Virus record (IMG/VR): IMGVR_UViG_3300025151_000328
Coordinates: 1 to 22,736 of that record
Length of the DNA: 22,736 nt
DNA from: a virus
Reading direction: 5' to 3' (one strand)
Numbering within the stretch: position 1 is the first letter of the stretch; each line of letters starts with the position of its first letter. Below are positions 1 through 9,457 of the stretch, piece after piece. The translations under genes were made by a program, and so were the position numbers. Below the pieces are notes generated by a model that saw only the letters and a list, made by a program, of their open reading frames with translations, made no database searches and was not told the origin of the DNA.

Positions 1-3000
1 TATGTTAAGTGCGATACAGCTGTAGTATATCCGTCTTGACTATTATATGAGTTAGGTATTGAACCAGAAGGATTCCAATTATCAAAATAAAATCCACCAT
101 TGACACCTCCTTGGCTACCGCTATATACATTATAAATATTATTATCTGTACCTAAAGGTATTCTTAAAAATAAATCATTATAAGCCATTTGCACAGTATC
201 ACCTACAATAGATGTTGGTGCTAAAGTATGTTGATGAAAAGCATCTGTTGATATATATTCTGCCCACCCTCTTATCTCTTGCATTGAACCTGAATAAGCA
301 TTTAAAAAAGTAAATAGTGAATTATCATTATTATTAGCAGAACCAGTACCGCCCCAATGTAAATATTGTTGATTTGCCCACATGTTGTTATGAGTACTTG
401 TAATAGCTCTTGAAGCAGATCCTGAATATGTTATTCTACCATTTGAATGTTCAGATGCTGCAGCATATCTTATTTCTATAGTATTTGCTGATGTACCTAC
501 TACAGGATGTTCAGTTACACCGAAAGATATATTCCACCAATCATTATCATAAAAAGGTGCATAATCAGTTGAACAAGATCTTGCAGGTTCTGAGGCTGAA
601 CCAGATATAACAAATGTTAATCTACCATAATGTGAATAAGCAGATGCTGATCCGGCTGCTATAGCTGATGGAGAATCAGAACCTGTAGCTGAAGAAGATG
701 GTTCTAAATATAATATCCATTTCTCACTACCTGGTCCGGCAGTTGATGCTTGTTCATTAGAACTTACAAGGTGCATGCTTTCAGTTACAGTTGTATCGAT
801 TCTAAACTCATACATACTTAAATAACGATTATTTGAACCAGGACTGGTTAAACTTAATCCTTCATCATCATAATCAATTGATGTATGGTATGTTTTAAGG
901 TGAGTTGAACCAGAAAAATTTAATGCATTATTAAATTTAGTTATTTGACGTAAATTATTAGCAGATTTTTTAGTAGGTCCACCATACTCTTGAATTCTTA
1001 AAATAGTGTCAGGTATACCATAAGTTGCTAGTAATGCTCTTAATCCTCTTGAGGTACCTTTAGTTTTTAATAATAACGGTAGATTGTTAACTATTCGCTT
1101 CCATGTTTGTCTTTCTATATCTTTATGTGATTTAGATTCTTTTTTTACAAACGTTAAAGTTTCACCAGATCCACTTGCTTGATATACACCTGATTCATCT
1201 GTTCCTAGTAATGCACTCCATAATTCAGAAGAATCAAACCCGCTCTGTAAAGTCCATCCGAATGATTTAGCTAAATCATAAATCATATCTTTCGATATAC
1301 CTATATTTACATCTTCATTTCGCTCATGCATTTCTTCTAATGCTTTGATATCATAAAACAAATTATCGAAGTGTTGACCTATCATATCAAAAAATAATAC
1401 ATAAGGATCGTTTAAAGGATCTGATTTTATATGTGTTGGAACAACATTTCGTAATGTTGATACATTACTAGCATCATATACAGATGCACTAACTAACCGT
1501 TCATTATACCAAGTTGTAGCTTCTGAAGATGTAACAGAAAATAAAGTGTAAGAACCTGCATCTTTTTCAGATGTTTGTTTCGGCCAAGTAGCAGCAGGAA
1601 AAGTTTCACTATCAATAGTTTCAGTTGAGTGGGATGTAAAAAATAAATATTTTTCAAAATTATCAAATCCTGCTTTTATATTTTCAGCTTTTTTATCGTA
1701 AAAAGTTTTATTATTAACAAAAACTTCAGATGCTGTCGCTGCTGATTGTGCTTTTCCTATCAATCCATCACTTACAGCAAATGATTTAGAAGCATAGTGT
1801 TCGATTAATGTTAGTTTATATCTAAAGTTTTTTAATCTTTCTTCAGCAGAGCTAAAATGTATAAAGTTATCAAATTTTCTAAAATCGTAATTTTGTTCTA
1901 TTGAGTTTGATCCGCTAATAACACTATTTAAAAGTTGATTTCTAACATTGGTATTTGATCCTACTATATCATCAAATGATTTTAAAATTGTATCATTACC
2001 TGTTCTTTCAGTTGTATTTATATCTAAATTAGGTCCACGAAGTTGACCAAATTCAATAATTACATCTTCTGTTAAATCGATATTGACAGGTATTTGATAT
2101 GCTGTCATTATCTCTTGTATTATTTCTACAGTACTATTTACAACAAAATTTTCAGGTAATCCTTGAGGTAACCTAAATATTATTGTATCTCTATCTACCT
2201 CTTCACCTTTATTATTTTTTCTAGTTATAGGATGATTTATCCAATTACTAGTTGCAACTATTGTAGTTTCATCTGGTCTTGTTGTGTTCCTAAATCTTAA
2301 AAGACATGGCCAAATTCTATTGTCTGAAACAGGTCTTATTTTTACAACAGGTGTTTTACCGTCAGCTTCTCTTCTTTCAATTTGAGAAAAATCTTCTGGA
2401 TAACCTCTCGCTTCTCTATGTTCAAAATATTCTTCTTCTGAACTAAAAGCATGATCATTACTTATATCATAATCAGGCATATCAGATGTTGTTGAGAAAT
2501 ATACTGTACCACCAGCTATATCTGGATTTTCATACATCCAATATACTTCATTAGGTAGTACACCAGGTTTATTATTTAATTGAAACTCAGCAAAAGAAAC
2601 ACCAACAGATTCATCAGCTTCTACTCTTACTTCTTTCCTTGTTGATGATATTTCTGTTATTCTTACAGTTGAAAGAATTACATTTTTAGTAGCAGTCTTT
2701 TCAATAGTTGTAAATGGTATTTCGGTAACATTTCCTTCATCATCTTGTTCTTCAAGATTAAGCCTATATATAGCAGAACGATAACCAGCAATATCAAGTT
2801 TAAAATTACCTGATCGTCTACCGAATGTATTAGCAACTAATCCTAAAGGATCAATTTTAAGTCTACCGTTTTCAAAAACTACATATTCATTTTGACCTAA
2901 TATTAATTCTGCACTAGCTAGTACTATATCACCCTGCCCTTCTGTTGCGGTTTCAGGTAAAAGGTTTACAACTATTCTATCACACGGATGTTGTTGACCT

Positions 3001-3092
3001 AATAAAGGAGCACTCGTATATTCAGTAACTTTATTAGAGCCTGGTATTCTAGGTTCATCATAACCTATATCTATATATCTATCTAGTGACAT
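1..3092 (-). CDS. Large baseplate/tail protein, P2 gpI-like segment plus LamG-like domain (3' end off window)
   Basis: The reading frame starts at ATG 3092 (MSLDRYIDIGYDEPR) and stays open to base 1, giving about 1,030 residues without a stop, so the C-terminus is missing. Around residues 655-700 there is a segment with the core LPLLLKTKGTSRGLRALL followed by YGIP; this helical 'KGT' pattern is typical of P2 gpI-like tail proteins and related baseplate proteins of large myoviruses. After about residue 760 the protein becomes Ser/Gly/Thr-rich and beta-predicted, with a stretch resembling laminin-G/concanavalin-like jelly rolls, which suggests glycan or receptor binding. It is the last gene of the gp25-gp6 block and starts 2 nt after the preceding stop. 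By position it could be the functional counterpart of T4 gp7 or a fibre-attachment protein. Structural role is likely; the exact role is inferred. Confidence 0.75.
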   Translation of the reverse strand, partial: MSLDRYIDIGYDEPRIPGSNKVTEYTSAPLLGQQHPCDRIVVNLLPETATEGQGDIVLASAELILGQNEYVVFENGRLKIDPLGLVANTFGRRSGNFKLDIAGYRSAIYRLNLEEQDDEGNVTEIPFTTIEKTATKNVILSTVRITEISSTRKEVRVEADESVGVSFAEFQLNNKPGVLPNEVYWMYENPDIAGGTVYFSTTSDMPDYDISNDHAFSSEEEYFEHREARGYPEDFSQIERREADGKTPVVKIRPVSDNRIWPCLLRFRNTTRPDETTIVATSNWINHPITRKNNKGEEVDRDTIIFRLPQGLPENFVVNSTVEIIQEIMTAYQIPVNIDLTEDVIIEFGQLRGPNLDINTTERTGNDTILKSFDDIVGSNTNVRNQLLNSVISGSNSIEQNYDFRKFDNFIHFSSAEERLKNFRYKLTLIEHYASKSFAVSDGLIGKAQSAATASEVFVNNKTFYDKKAENIKAGFDNFEKYLFFTSHSTETIDSETFPAATWPKQTSEKDAGSYTLFSVTSSEATTWYNERLVSASVYDASNVSTLRNVVPTHIKSDPLNDPYVLFFDMIGQHFDNLFYDIKALEEMHERNEDVNIGISKDMIYDLAKSFGWTLQSGFDSSELWSALLGTDESGVYQASGSGETLTFVKKESKSHKDIERQTWKRIVNNLPLLLKTKGTSRGLRALLATYGIPDTILRIQEYGGPTKKSANNLRQITKFNNALNFSGSTHLKTYHTSIDYDDEGLSLTSPGSNNRYLSMYEFRIDTTVTESMHLVSSNEQASTAGPGSEKWILYLEPSSSATGSDSPSAIAAGSASAYSHYGRLTFVISGSASEPARSCSTDYAPFYDNDWWNISFGVTEHPVVGTSANTIEIRYAAASEHSNGRITYSGSASRAITSTHNNMWANQQYLHWGGTGSANNNDNSLFTFLNAYSGSMQEIRGWAEYISTDAFHQHTLAPTSIVGDTVQMAYNDLFLRIPLGTDNNIYNVYSGSQGGVNGGFYFDNWNPSGSIPNSYNSQDGYTTAVSHLT

Positions 3093-3094
3093 AA

Positions 3095-4615
3095 TTAAAC
3101 CTTTTTATCTGAATATGGGACTTTAAATACCCCTAAATCAATTTCTTGTAATGGTACATCTAAATTTAATCTAGATCCATAATTTTTAGTAAGCTTATAT
3201 GTTCTTCTCCATTTTTTACCTAAATTTAAAAATCCTGACCTATAAGTAAAACTATAATAAACTTCAATTGTAAATGGTCCAGGTTTTTTTGTAGTCATAA
3301 CCATACTATTCCATTCATCATCATCTTTATTTGTATAGAGTAAAGCAGAAGCTTTTCCATCTGTCCAATCAGTAACACCTCTTTCACCTAAAGGTCTATT
3401 ATCGTCTAGAACATTACCTGAATCATCAAATATTTGTGCTAACTTTCCACCAGCAGCTAAACCAATACCAGAAACAATAGCAAATCCGATAGGACCTGCA
3501 AGAGCGCCAAATACACCAGCTGCTATTACTCCTAAAGGAGCTAGAAAATCGTTAAAAAATTCTCCAAATCCACTTCTCTTACCATCTAACTTAATTGCTT
3601 TATCATTATAAACGGTTACTCCATCTATTTTTACTTTTGCTTTACCTTTTTTAAATTTACGAACTGGTGATTCGCCTTTACCTAGATCTTTCCATTTGAA
3701 GCGCATAAAAGTTTCTCTAGGACCATATCTTGGATCATCTTCAAATTTAACTCCTCTCGGCTCATCAGGATCTATTACAAATCTACCTTCTAATGTTGAA
3801 GTAAAATTATCTACTTCATTAACACCAGCGAGATTTTGTGCATTATCAGAATCAATACATGCATATTTTATTTCTTCTGATATCATACCTGCTTTATTTT
3901 TTATTTCGCATCGTATAGTTCTCGGTACCATTACTGTTTCACCACCGATTTGTTGAACTGTTTCAGTTAATTCACCGAGCTCTAAATACCATCCTTTATG
4001 TACTTCTTTACCATCTAATTTCCATATTATATCATCTGCTACAACAGGTATAGCATTGTCACCTTCATAATGACTTATAGTATTTACTGAATAAAAGATT
4101 GGTGGGTCACCAGTAAAAAATAAATAAACAGGATCAAGGGTATAATCTCTAGGCCATTTGTGCCTGTTTTGCCACTGACCTGTTGACCAATCTGTAATTG
4201 CATTTATATCAGGATTTTTATTATTATTTGTTACTCCACCAAAATCTAATACTCTAGACCAGTTAGCTACATATACTTTACCAGCTACAGGTGGATTAAT
4301 AGGTAATTCTACAGGTTTTGGAAGAAGTTCAAATATAGTATTATCTTGAAGTTCTCTAATATCTTCATAATCGTAAATTTTATTTTGTACGTTATGTTCA
4401 ATTATATTTTTATCGTATTGATCTATATAATATACACCAGTTTCTAAATTTATACCATTAGGATCTCCTAAAATATTATTAGTTTCTTGAATAGGGTTTT
4501 TACCACCACCAATCATACTAACTTGATTACCAAATCTATCTGTTGTTATAGTACCAACAGTAGATTGTCTACCTTGAGGAGCTTGTTGTTGATATAGATT
4601 ACCTTTGTTCGCCAT
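3095..4615 (-). CDS. Baseplate-region structural protein with a Gly/Ala-rich hydrophobic segment (unknown)
   Basis: 506 aa starting MANKGNLYQQQAPQG. I do not recognise the family. The N-terminal 60 residues are Gln/Asn/Gly-rich and flexible-looking; residues about 110-340 are beta-rich with Trp/Tyr motifs and could hold Ig-like folds. Residues about 358-392 form a long hydrophobic Gly/Ala stretch (APLGVIAAGVFGALAGPIGF and onward) that looks like a membrane-active or buried helix pair. The C-terminal 100 residues return to beta-rich sequence. It sits between a DNRLRE-type protein and the large tail protein, 3 nt downstream of the former, so it is almost certainly co-transcribed with the baseplate genes and probably a virion component. 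No SD is obvious before ATG 4615. Confidence 0.7.
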   Translation of the reverse strand: MANKGNLYQQQAPQGRQSTVGTITTDRFGNQVSMIGGGKNPIQETNNILGDPNGINLETGVYYIDQYDKNIIEHNVQNKIYDYEDIRELQDNTIFELLPKPVELPINPPVAGKVYVANWSRVLDFGGVTNNNKNPDINAITDWSTGQWQNRHKWPRDYTLDPVYLFFTGDPPIFYSVNTISHYEGDNAIPVVADDIIWKLDGKEVHKGWYLELGELTETVQQIGGETVMVPRTIRCEIKNKAGMISEEIKYACIDSDNAQNLAGVNEVDNFTSTLEGRFVIDPDEPRGVKFEDDPRYGPRETFMRFKWKDLGKGESPVRKFKKGKAKVKIDGVTVYNDKAIKLDGKRSGFGEFFNDFLAPLGVIAAGVFGALAGPIGFAIVSGIGLAAGGKLAQIFDDSGNVLDDNRPLGERGVTDWTDGKASALLYTNKDDDEWNSMVMTTKKPGPFTIEVYYSFTYRSGFLNLGKKWRRTYKLTKNYGSRLNLDVPLQEIDLGVFKVPYSDKKV

Positions 4616-4618
4616 ATA

Positions 4619-5695
4619 TTACTTTACTACCTTGAATAGTTTTTTATTGTTAAAATATTTTGTACCAATTACATTAGTACCGTCATAATAATTTACTTTT
4701 ACTTCAACACTATAATACCTTTCAGGAAATAGAGCGTTAGTGTCAATATCAAAATAGTTTTCTGTATTACCTCTTCTACCAACATAAGTATAAGTAGCAT
4801 CATGGTCGATTATTTTTTCACCTGTAGCATTATCTACTATTGCATATGATGATGATTGTGGTAAATACGTTCTACTATATTTACCTACTCCTAGCGTTTG
4901 AGATCTTGCACTATATTTTTTTGATACATCTAAAATAATACGTTCTTCTGACCCTCTAATATATTCAGCTCTTATTCTTGGATCAATAATTATATCATCA
5001 TTTATTGTAGCTTCAGAACCGGTAGTCGTTGTAAATGCATGTGATGCATCATCATATCTAACTTCTACTCTTGGAGGATAAATAGTATTAGTTTCTCTAG
5101 AATAATAACATACTTTACCATATTCCGTTATATTTGTTTCTTCTGACCCGCTACGAAGTATTAATAATCCATAGTTATTATAAGCTGGATTATCATGCCA
5201 AAGATTTTCTACTATATTAGTAACATCAAAATTAATATCAGCAGTAACATTATTAAATGATTGTGATACAGCGTTAGATCCAAGAAAAACACCTCCTGCA
5301 GCACCCCAAGCTGTATCAGTTTTTCTATTAGTCCACGTACAATCAGTTTTAACGGTTGGTACATATGTTGATTTACCGATACCCATATCCCAGTCTTGAA
5401 GAACAACATAACCTCCTAAATTATAGCTAGCTTGTACATCTTCTTCTTTTGAGACAAACATCTTTAAAACGTATGTTAAACTTCCACTATCAGCTGATGT
5501 ATTGATTCCTTTTGCTGATAAAGACGCTGACATTTCTGTAGTATCAAATTGTACTAATGCTCTAGAACGCACAAGATCACCACCAGAGCCTGATACTATC
5601 TTTCGTATCTCTAAAATTTCATCAATACCTGTATTCATACTAGCAGTTGCTTCGTATAATGTTGTATCTTTAGAAAGAAAAATTGTTTTTATCAT
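4619..5695 (-). CDS. DNRLRE/CBM-like beta-sandwich protein, probable virion component
   Basis: 358 aa starting MIKTIFLSKDTTLYEA. Residues 1-215 follow the layout of DNRLRE/CBM96-type domains: an N-terminal strand with a D-T-x-L/V start, an RALVQFD core at 45-51 (family pattern: R-x-L-x-x-F-D), a helical 'DVTNIVENLWHD' segment near 157-168, and a closing YSRETNTIYPPRVEVRYD near 198-215 (family pattern: S-x-E...P-x-L-x-V). Residues 220-358 form a second, beta-rich domain. Such domains are known from secreted or surface proteins and often bind polysaccharide. Here the gene lies directly after gp6, preceded by AGGGATAAAT before the ATG, inside the baseplate cluster, so I infer an adhesion or decoration protein of the baseplate or fibres. 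Family assignment is from motif pattern only. Confidence 0.6.
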   Translation of the reverse strand: MIKTIFLSKDTTLYEATASMNTGIDEILEIRKIVSGSGGDLVRSRALVQFDTTEMSASLSAKGINTSADSGSLTYVLKMFVSKEEDVQASYNLGGYVVLQDWDMGIGKSTYVPTVKTDCTWTNRKTDTAWGAAGGVFLGSNAVSQSFNNVTADINFDVTNIVENLWHDNPAYNNYGLLILRSGSEETNITEYGKVCYYSRETNTIYPPRVEVRYDDASHAFTTTTGSEATINDDIIIDPRIRAEYIRGSEERIILDVSKKYSARSQTLGVGKYSRTYLPQSSSYAIVDNATGEKIIDHDATYTYVGRRGNTENYFDIDTNALFPERYYSVEVKVNYYDGTNVIGTKYFNNKKLFKVVK

Positions 5696-5703
5696 ATTTA
5701 TCC

Positions 5704-7593
5704 CTAATAGCTAACTACTTTACCTTTTATATCTTGATCCGGATATTTTATTTCAAAACAAGATGGATCTAATGATGGGTATATTACATCTTTATATGTA
5801 GCTTCATTAATATTATACCTATGTTCGCTGTAGCCATTTAACGTACCAAACTTATTCTCTACAATTACATCAACTACAGATTGTACACCTTCTATATTTG
5901 CTATACAAGTATAAATATCTTTAAAGTAGATAGCTGAAGAAAATGATAGGTTATCAGTTTTATATTTATTTTTTAATTCATCAATAGTTTTTAATAAAAC
6001 TTCATTTGAATTATAGCCTGGTACTACAGTTATTTCAAATTCGATTCCTATATTAACAATATAACCATCTTTAATATTTATTGCATCAGTTAACATTCTA
6101 AATTGAGATAAATATGTTCTTAAGTTTTCTTTAGCTGCTCTAGGAAGTTTTGTAAGTCTTCGATTTTTATCATATGTTAGTACATATAAATTTACAGCTA
6201 ATGGATTAGCAACAGATACTTCATCAGGTCTCATTTGTTCATCACTAGCAACATATGCTTTAGCTATAGAACCAAATTTTGATGGAATACTCATCGCTCG
6301 TATAATATAATCTTCTCTTGTTACCATTCTACTTTGTGCATAATTATTACCAAGAGCATTTTGCCTTACAGACTCTAAATCTTCAATAGACGCTCCTCCA
6401 GTTGCTGCTTCATTATTTTCTACATACATTGAATCAATTACTGTTTGTCTTGTACCTGATATTAAATTACCTAGTGGATTAAAAGTAATAGTTTTAGAAT
6501 CAATTGTTGTTAACGCTCCTGCATCAACATTTGCTCTTAATCCGTAACCTGCTAGATAGTTAACAGTAAGAGAAGTATTTGATGGTGCTAATCCGTAAGT
6601 ATTAGTATAAAGAAAATTAGCAGGATCAAATGCAGTGTCTAAATTGGTTGTATCACCGCCTAATGAAGTTCCTACATTATCAGGATTTGGAATAATATCT
6701 TCATCACTGTCAGAAGTATTTATACCACTACCAAATTGAAGTTGTATTTTATCTTGTGAAGTTATTTTAGTTGTAAATCTTCTATCAACTTTTCTAAGTT
6801 TTAAAATATATGGTACAGTACTACTATCTTCACTCATATACGGATCGTTTGCAACGTTATTAACAGCTTCATCAAAAACTGTTTCTTGTGCTAGGTAAGG
6901 AACTTCTGTCCATGTCATTCCATCTGAATCTGTTACAGATTCTATAGATTGTACACTATTATCATTAACTGTTACGTTTAAATATTCTGTAGCTGTACCA
7001 ACATCAATTACTGTAGCTCTTAATTCACCACTTTGAGCAGCTACTGTTTTTTTAAATAAATAATATTCTGGTAACCCTGTTGTAGCGTTAGTTTGATATT
7101 CAGTAATGTCAATAGGATCGTTAGAGCTAGATGTTGCAAAATCTAAAGCTTCTGATGTTCTAAACTTTATTCCATCAGTAGTACTTAAAACCATTCCCTT
7201 TTCTATTCTCGGTGCATATAGATAATCAGGTGCTACATTTGCTCCTGTACCTGTACTTGGTATTAAAATATAAACGTCAATATTAACAGTAGCAGGTGTA
7301 GTTAATCTTGGTTTATAGCCAAATGCTTGTGCTAGAGAATAAACATTTTTTTTCTCCTGTGCTTCATGGAGCATTGTTTCTTTCATAGCGTAATCAGTGT
7401 AATAAGATAATACATCACCTACATAAGCAGCCATCTCTATAAACATTGTAGATGGAGATGCTGCTGTAAAATCTTTTACAGTTTGAGGAAAGTAATTTTT
7501 TGCATGTTCAATTAAGTTTTCTTTCAACCCAGCAAAGTCTCTAGCTGTGTATCTTAACTCCCTATTAGAACTATTATTATTATATTTAGCCAT
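5704..7593 (-). CDS. Baseplate wedge protein gp6-like (baseplate J family)
   Basis: 629 aa starting MAKYNNNSSNRELRYTARDF. The N-terminal part has the baseplate-J signature: RDFAGLKENLIEHAKNYFP followed by DFTAASPSTMFIEMAAYVGD, in which the aligned phage enters its first helical domain before a long beta region. Near residues 405-440 is the conserved segment with SIEDLESVRQNALGNNYAQ and MVTREDYI, seen in gp6/gpJ proteins where the chain returns to the conserved core; the C-terminus repeats the 'VNIGIEFEITVVPGYN' strand pattern. T4 gp6 forms the inner ring of the baseplate wedges. The gene directly follows gp25 (1 nt gap), the usual pairing in T4-like and P2-like phages. SD AAGGG lies 6 nt before the ATG. 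Length is close to T4 gp6 (about 660 aa). Confidence 0.93.
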   Translation of the reverse strand: MAKYNNNSSNRELRYTARDFAGLKENLIEHAKNYFPQTVKDFTAASPSTMFIEMAAYVGDVLSYYTDYAMKETMLHEAQEKKNVYSLAQAFGYKPRLTTPATVNIDVYILIPSTGTGANVAPDYLYAPRIEKGMVLSTTDGIKFRTSEALDFATSSSNDPIDITEYQTNATTGLPEYYLFKKTVAAQSGELRATVIDVGTATEYLNVTVNDNSVQSIESVTDSDGMTWTEVPYLAQETVFDEAVNNVANDPYMSEDSSTVPYILKLRKVDRRFTTKITSQDKIQLQFGSGINTSDSDEDIIPNPDNVGTSLGGDTTNLDTAFDPANFLYTNTYGLAPSNTSLTVNYLAGYGLRANVDAGALTTIDSKTITFNPLGNLISGTRQTVIDSMYVENNEAATGGASIEDLESVRQNALGNNYAQSRMVTREDYIIRAMSIPSKFGSIAKAYVASDEQMRPDEVSVANPLAVNLYVLTYDKNRRLTKLPRAAKENLRTYLSQFRMLTDAINIKDGYIVNIGIEFEITVVPGYNSNEVLLKTIDELKNKYKTDNLSFSSAIYFKDIYTCIANIEGVQSVVDVIVENKFGTLNGYSEHRYNINEATYKDVIYPSLDPSCFEIKYPDQDIKGKVVSY

Positions 7594-7594
7594 A

Positions 7595-8005
7595 TTATAC
7601 CCTTACCGTTAAATTTAACACATTTTCTGATTCCCATCCTTCAATAGAATAAAGAACTGACACTTGTACTTTATTTACATCTCTTTGTGAACTTACACTT
7701 ACTGATTCTATTTGTATAGCAGGCATCCACAAAGCTACAGCATCTCTAACAGCATGTTCAGCTGCATTAGAAAGTTGAGCGTCATCAATCGGTTCAAATA
7801 ACAAATTATATAGATCACTACCAAAAGTAGGTTGCATTGGACGCTCCCCTTTCATAGTTAATATTAAGTTACGTAAATTATCATGTACCTGCGCTGATGT
7901 TAAAAAATTTTGTTTTTGATTACCAGCAGTCAAAGGAAAAGATATACCTATCGGTACATTTTCATTTACATCTAACGGATATATTTTTGGTACTAATCTT
8001 GCCAT
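7595..8005 (-). CDS. Baseplate wedge protein gp25-like (GPW/gp25 family)
   Basis: 136 aa starting MARLVPKIYPLDVNENVPIG. Contains the family hallmark near residues 36-72: LTSAQVHDNLRNLILTMKGE followed by RPMQPTFGSDLYNLLFEP, and a later RDAVALWMPAIQIESVSV strand/helix. gp25 is the small wedge protein that helps start sheath assembly at the baseplate and is also found in type VI secretion systems (TssE). Length matches T4 gp25 (132 aa). It lies 1 nt upstream of the gp6-like gene and 2 nt downstream of a small helical virion-type protein. The upstream sequence has no clear SD (AAGAAATAAAT-ATG). Confidence 0.95.
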   Translation of the reverse strand: MARLVPKIYPLDVNENVPIGISFPLTAGNQKQNFLTSAQVHDNLRNLILTMKGERPMQPTFGSDLYNLLFEPIDDAQLSNAAEHAVRDAVALWMPAIQIESVSVSSQRDVNKVQVSVLYSIEGWESENVLNLTVRV

Positions 8006-8007
8006 AT

Positions 8008-8361
8008 TTATTTCTTAAATCGTTTTACTAACTCAGTATAATCTCTTGTTATTGCTTTTGTTACTGAATCATCTATTCTACTTGCTGGTACTACTTGACC
8101 GTTATGACCTTCTAATGCAGTAGGTTGAGATGGGTTCATATTAAAATTATCTTGTTGTAAAGCAGCGAATCCTGCTCGAGCATCTGCTGCTGTAAATGTA
8201 TTCATTGTTGGATAAGCTTCTGATTCTGTTTGTGATAAAGCTTCATTTAATGATAATGAACTATTATTATTTTTTTGCTCTGTCAATACATTTTTTACTT
8301 CTTTACGTACTTCTTCACGTACAATTTTTCTTATAACTTGTGCTAACTGTTTTGCTTTCAT
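8008..8361 (-). CDS. Small helical virion-type protein (unknown)
   Basis: 117 aa from ATG 8361 (MKAKQLAQVIRKIVREEVRK). A longer start at 8373 exists, but GGAGAG sits 5 nt before the 8361 ATG and inside the longer version, so I choose 8361. The first 35 residues form a strongly charged amphipathic helix; the middle is Ser/Asn/Gln-rich and low in structure; the C-terminus has another charged helix (TRDYTELVKRFKK). Similar small helix-first proteins occur among the structural genes of marine T4-like phages, but I cannot name this one. It lies between the gp5-like spike gene and gp25, with a possible late-type promoter box in the gap upstream. Function unknown, likely virion or assembly related. 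Confidence 0.7.
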   Translation of the reverse strand: MKAKQLAQVIRKIVREEVRKEVKNVLTEQKNNNSSLSLNEALSQTESEAYPTMNTFTAADARAGFAALQQDNFNMNPSQPTALEGHNGQVVPASRIDDSVTKAITRDYTELVKRFKK

Positions 8362-8390
8362 TATTCTCTCCATAATTATAGTATATAATA

Positions 8391-8398
8391 TAAATATA
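8391..8398 (-). promoter_or_regulatory. Possible late promoter box TATATTTA without a -33 element
   Basis: On the minus strand this reads TATATTTA inside TATATTTATATTATA, 29 nt upstream of ATG 8361. The same 15-mer occurs in the strong promoter before the 17760 gene, but here no GTTG is found 20 nt further up. T4 late promoters have only a -10 element (TATAAATA), read by gp55, so this could be a late promoter. This is inference from sequence only. Confidence 0.35.
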
Positions 8399-8407
8399 CA
8401 GTTTAAG

Positions 8408-9457
8408 TTATTTCTGCTTTAATAAGCCTAGTTTTTGCTCAATAGAACTAACTTTAGTTTCAATACTTAATGCATTTTGAAATGCTGTAATATGGTCAGG
8501 TAATTTAGTAGAAAGTGCAGATGTACCCAATCCTGGTATTATAAATGTTTCTGAACTATTTGTTAGATTCATATCTTTTACTATACCGGTTAATTTTTTT
8601 ACTTCAATAATAAGTTCTTCAAGTGTATCTAGAACTTCATCAACATTATGTGCCCAATTTTGAGTTAAAAGTTGAATAGTTTTTTTACTATTTAAAATTA
8701 CATCATCAGTTCTACTACCTAAACAAATTCTATCACCATATAAAATTACTTGTGCTTTGTCATATTCTATTTTTGATGATTCTAAATCAGATGGAAATGC
8801 TGCTTTGAACGGTATATCTACATGCTGGTTAGATGTTAAATATATAGAAGCAGGATCGTAAGCTAAATCTTCTAATGGTAAGAAACCATTACGTAATACC
8901 ATAATAGGTGTAGGTGTATCTGATTTAGATCTTTGCCAAGGCGTTTTTATATCTTTATTTGTACCTGATAACCTTATACTTGATCCAAAACGGCTTTGTA
9001 TAGCATAATCTCCTTCATATAAATCTAATGAACGTATTGAATTAGGTATAACACGAAATAAATTTCCTGTATGTATATCGTTAGTACCTTGCTTATATGT
9101 TATAGATCTTGCATTTAGGAAATAGTTCATATTACCTCTATACATAGCAGGTGGAACTATACCAGTATAATAAAATTGATCATCCATAGGATCTTTAATA
9201 AGATGAACTCGTTCATTAGGTACAGGAACCATAAAATTATGAGGGTCAAAAGGTATAGCTGTTGTTTTAGTTTTCGAACCATCTTGAGCTCTAACTGTTA
9301 CAGCAATCTCACCTATACTCGTTTTTGTATTATCATATATAACAGATATTACATCACCACATGTACTTCCTGAATCAATATCGTCAGTACGTGAACTAAA
9401 AGGATTTCCAAGTTGTTGAGAAACATGTTTTTTTAAATTAGTTGAGAATTTAGACAT
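8408..9457 (-). CDS. gp5-like baseplate central spike/hub protein without lysozyme domain
   Basis: 349 aa starting MSKFSTNLKKHVSQQLGNPF. Residues about 33-105 look like the gp5 N-terminal OB fold: CGDVISVIYDNTKTSIGEI ... IPFDPHNFMVPVPNERVHL ... YYTGIVPP. Then follows the EGDYAIQSRFGSSIRLSG element seen in central-spike proteins of T4-like phages, and a beta-helix-like run (ILYGDRICLGSRTDDVILNS) leading to a C-terminal coiled helix (HNVDEVLDTLEELIIEVKKL). T4 gp5 has a lysozyme domain between the OB fold and the beta-helix; here no room or motif for it is seen. The ATG overlaps the stop of the 111-aa gene by 1 nt (TAATG). Role: needle and hub of the baseplate. Well supported by order (spike, gp25, gp6). 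Confidence 0.82.
   Translation of the reverse strand: MSKFSTNLKKHVSQQLGNPFSSRTDDIDSGSTCGDVISVIYDNTKTSIGEIAVTVRAQDGSKTKTTAIPFDPHNFMVPVPNERVHLIKDPMDDQFYYTGIVPPAMYRGNMNYFLNARSITYKQGTNDIHTGNLFRVIPNSIRSLDLYEGDYAIQSRFGSSIRLSGTNKDIKTPWQRSKSDTPTPIMVLRNGFLPLEDLAYDPASIYLTSNQHVDIPFKAAFPSDLESSKIEYDKAQVILYGDRICLGSRTDDVILNSKKTIQLLTQNWAHNVDEVLDTLEELIIEVKKLTGIVKDMNLTNSSETFIIPGLGTSALSTKLPDHITAFQNALSIETKVSSIEQKLGLLKQK

Noticed and set aside
3696-3956. Plus-strand frames (also at 5502, 9176, 10321, 10918, 11517, 15020, 15956, 17854, 20857, 21949)
   Set aside because: All lie opposite well-supported minus-strand genes or the tmRNA, with no promoter, SD or domain.
5212-5409. 65-aa frame inside the DNRLRE-type gene
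   Set aside because: Shadow frame fully inside a longer gene, hydrophobic low-complexity composition, no SD.
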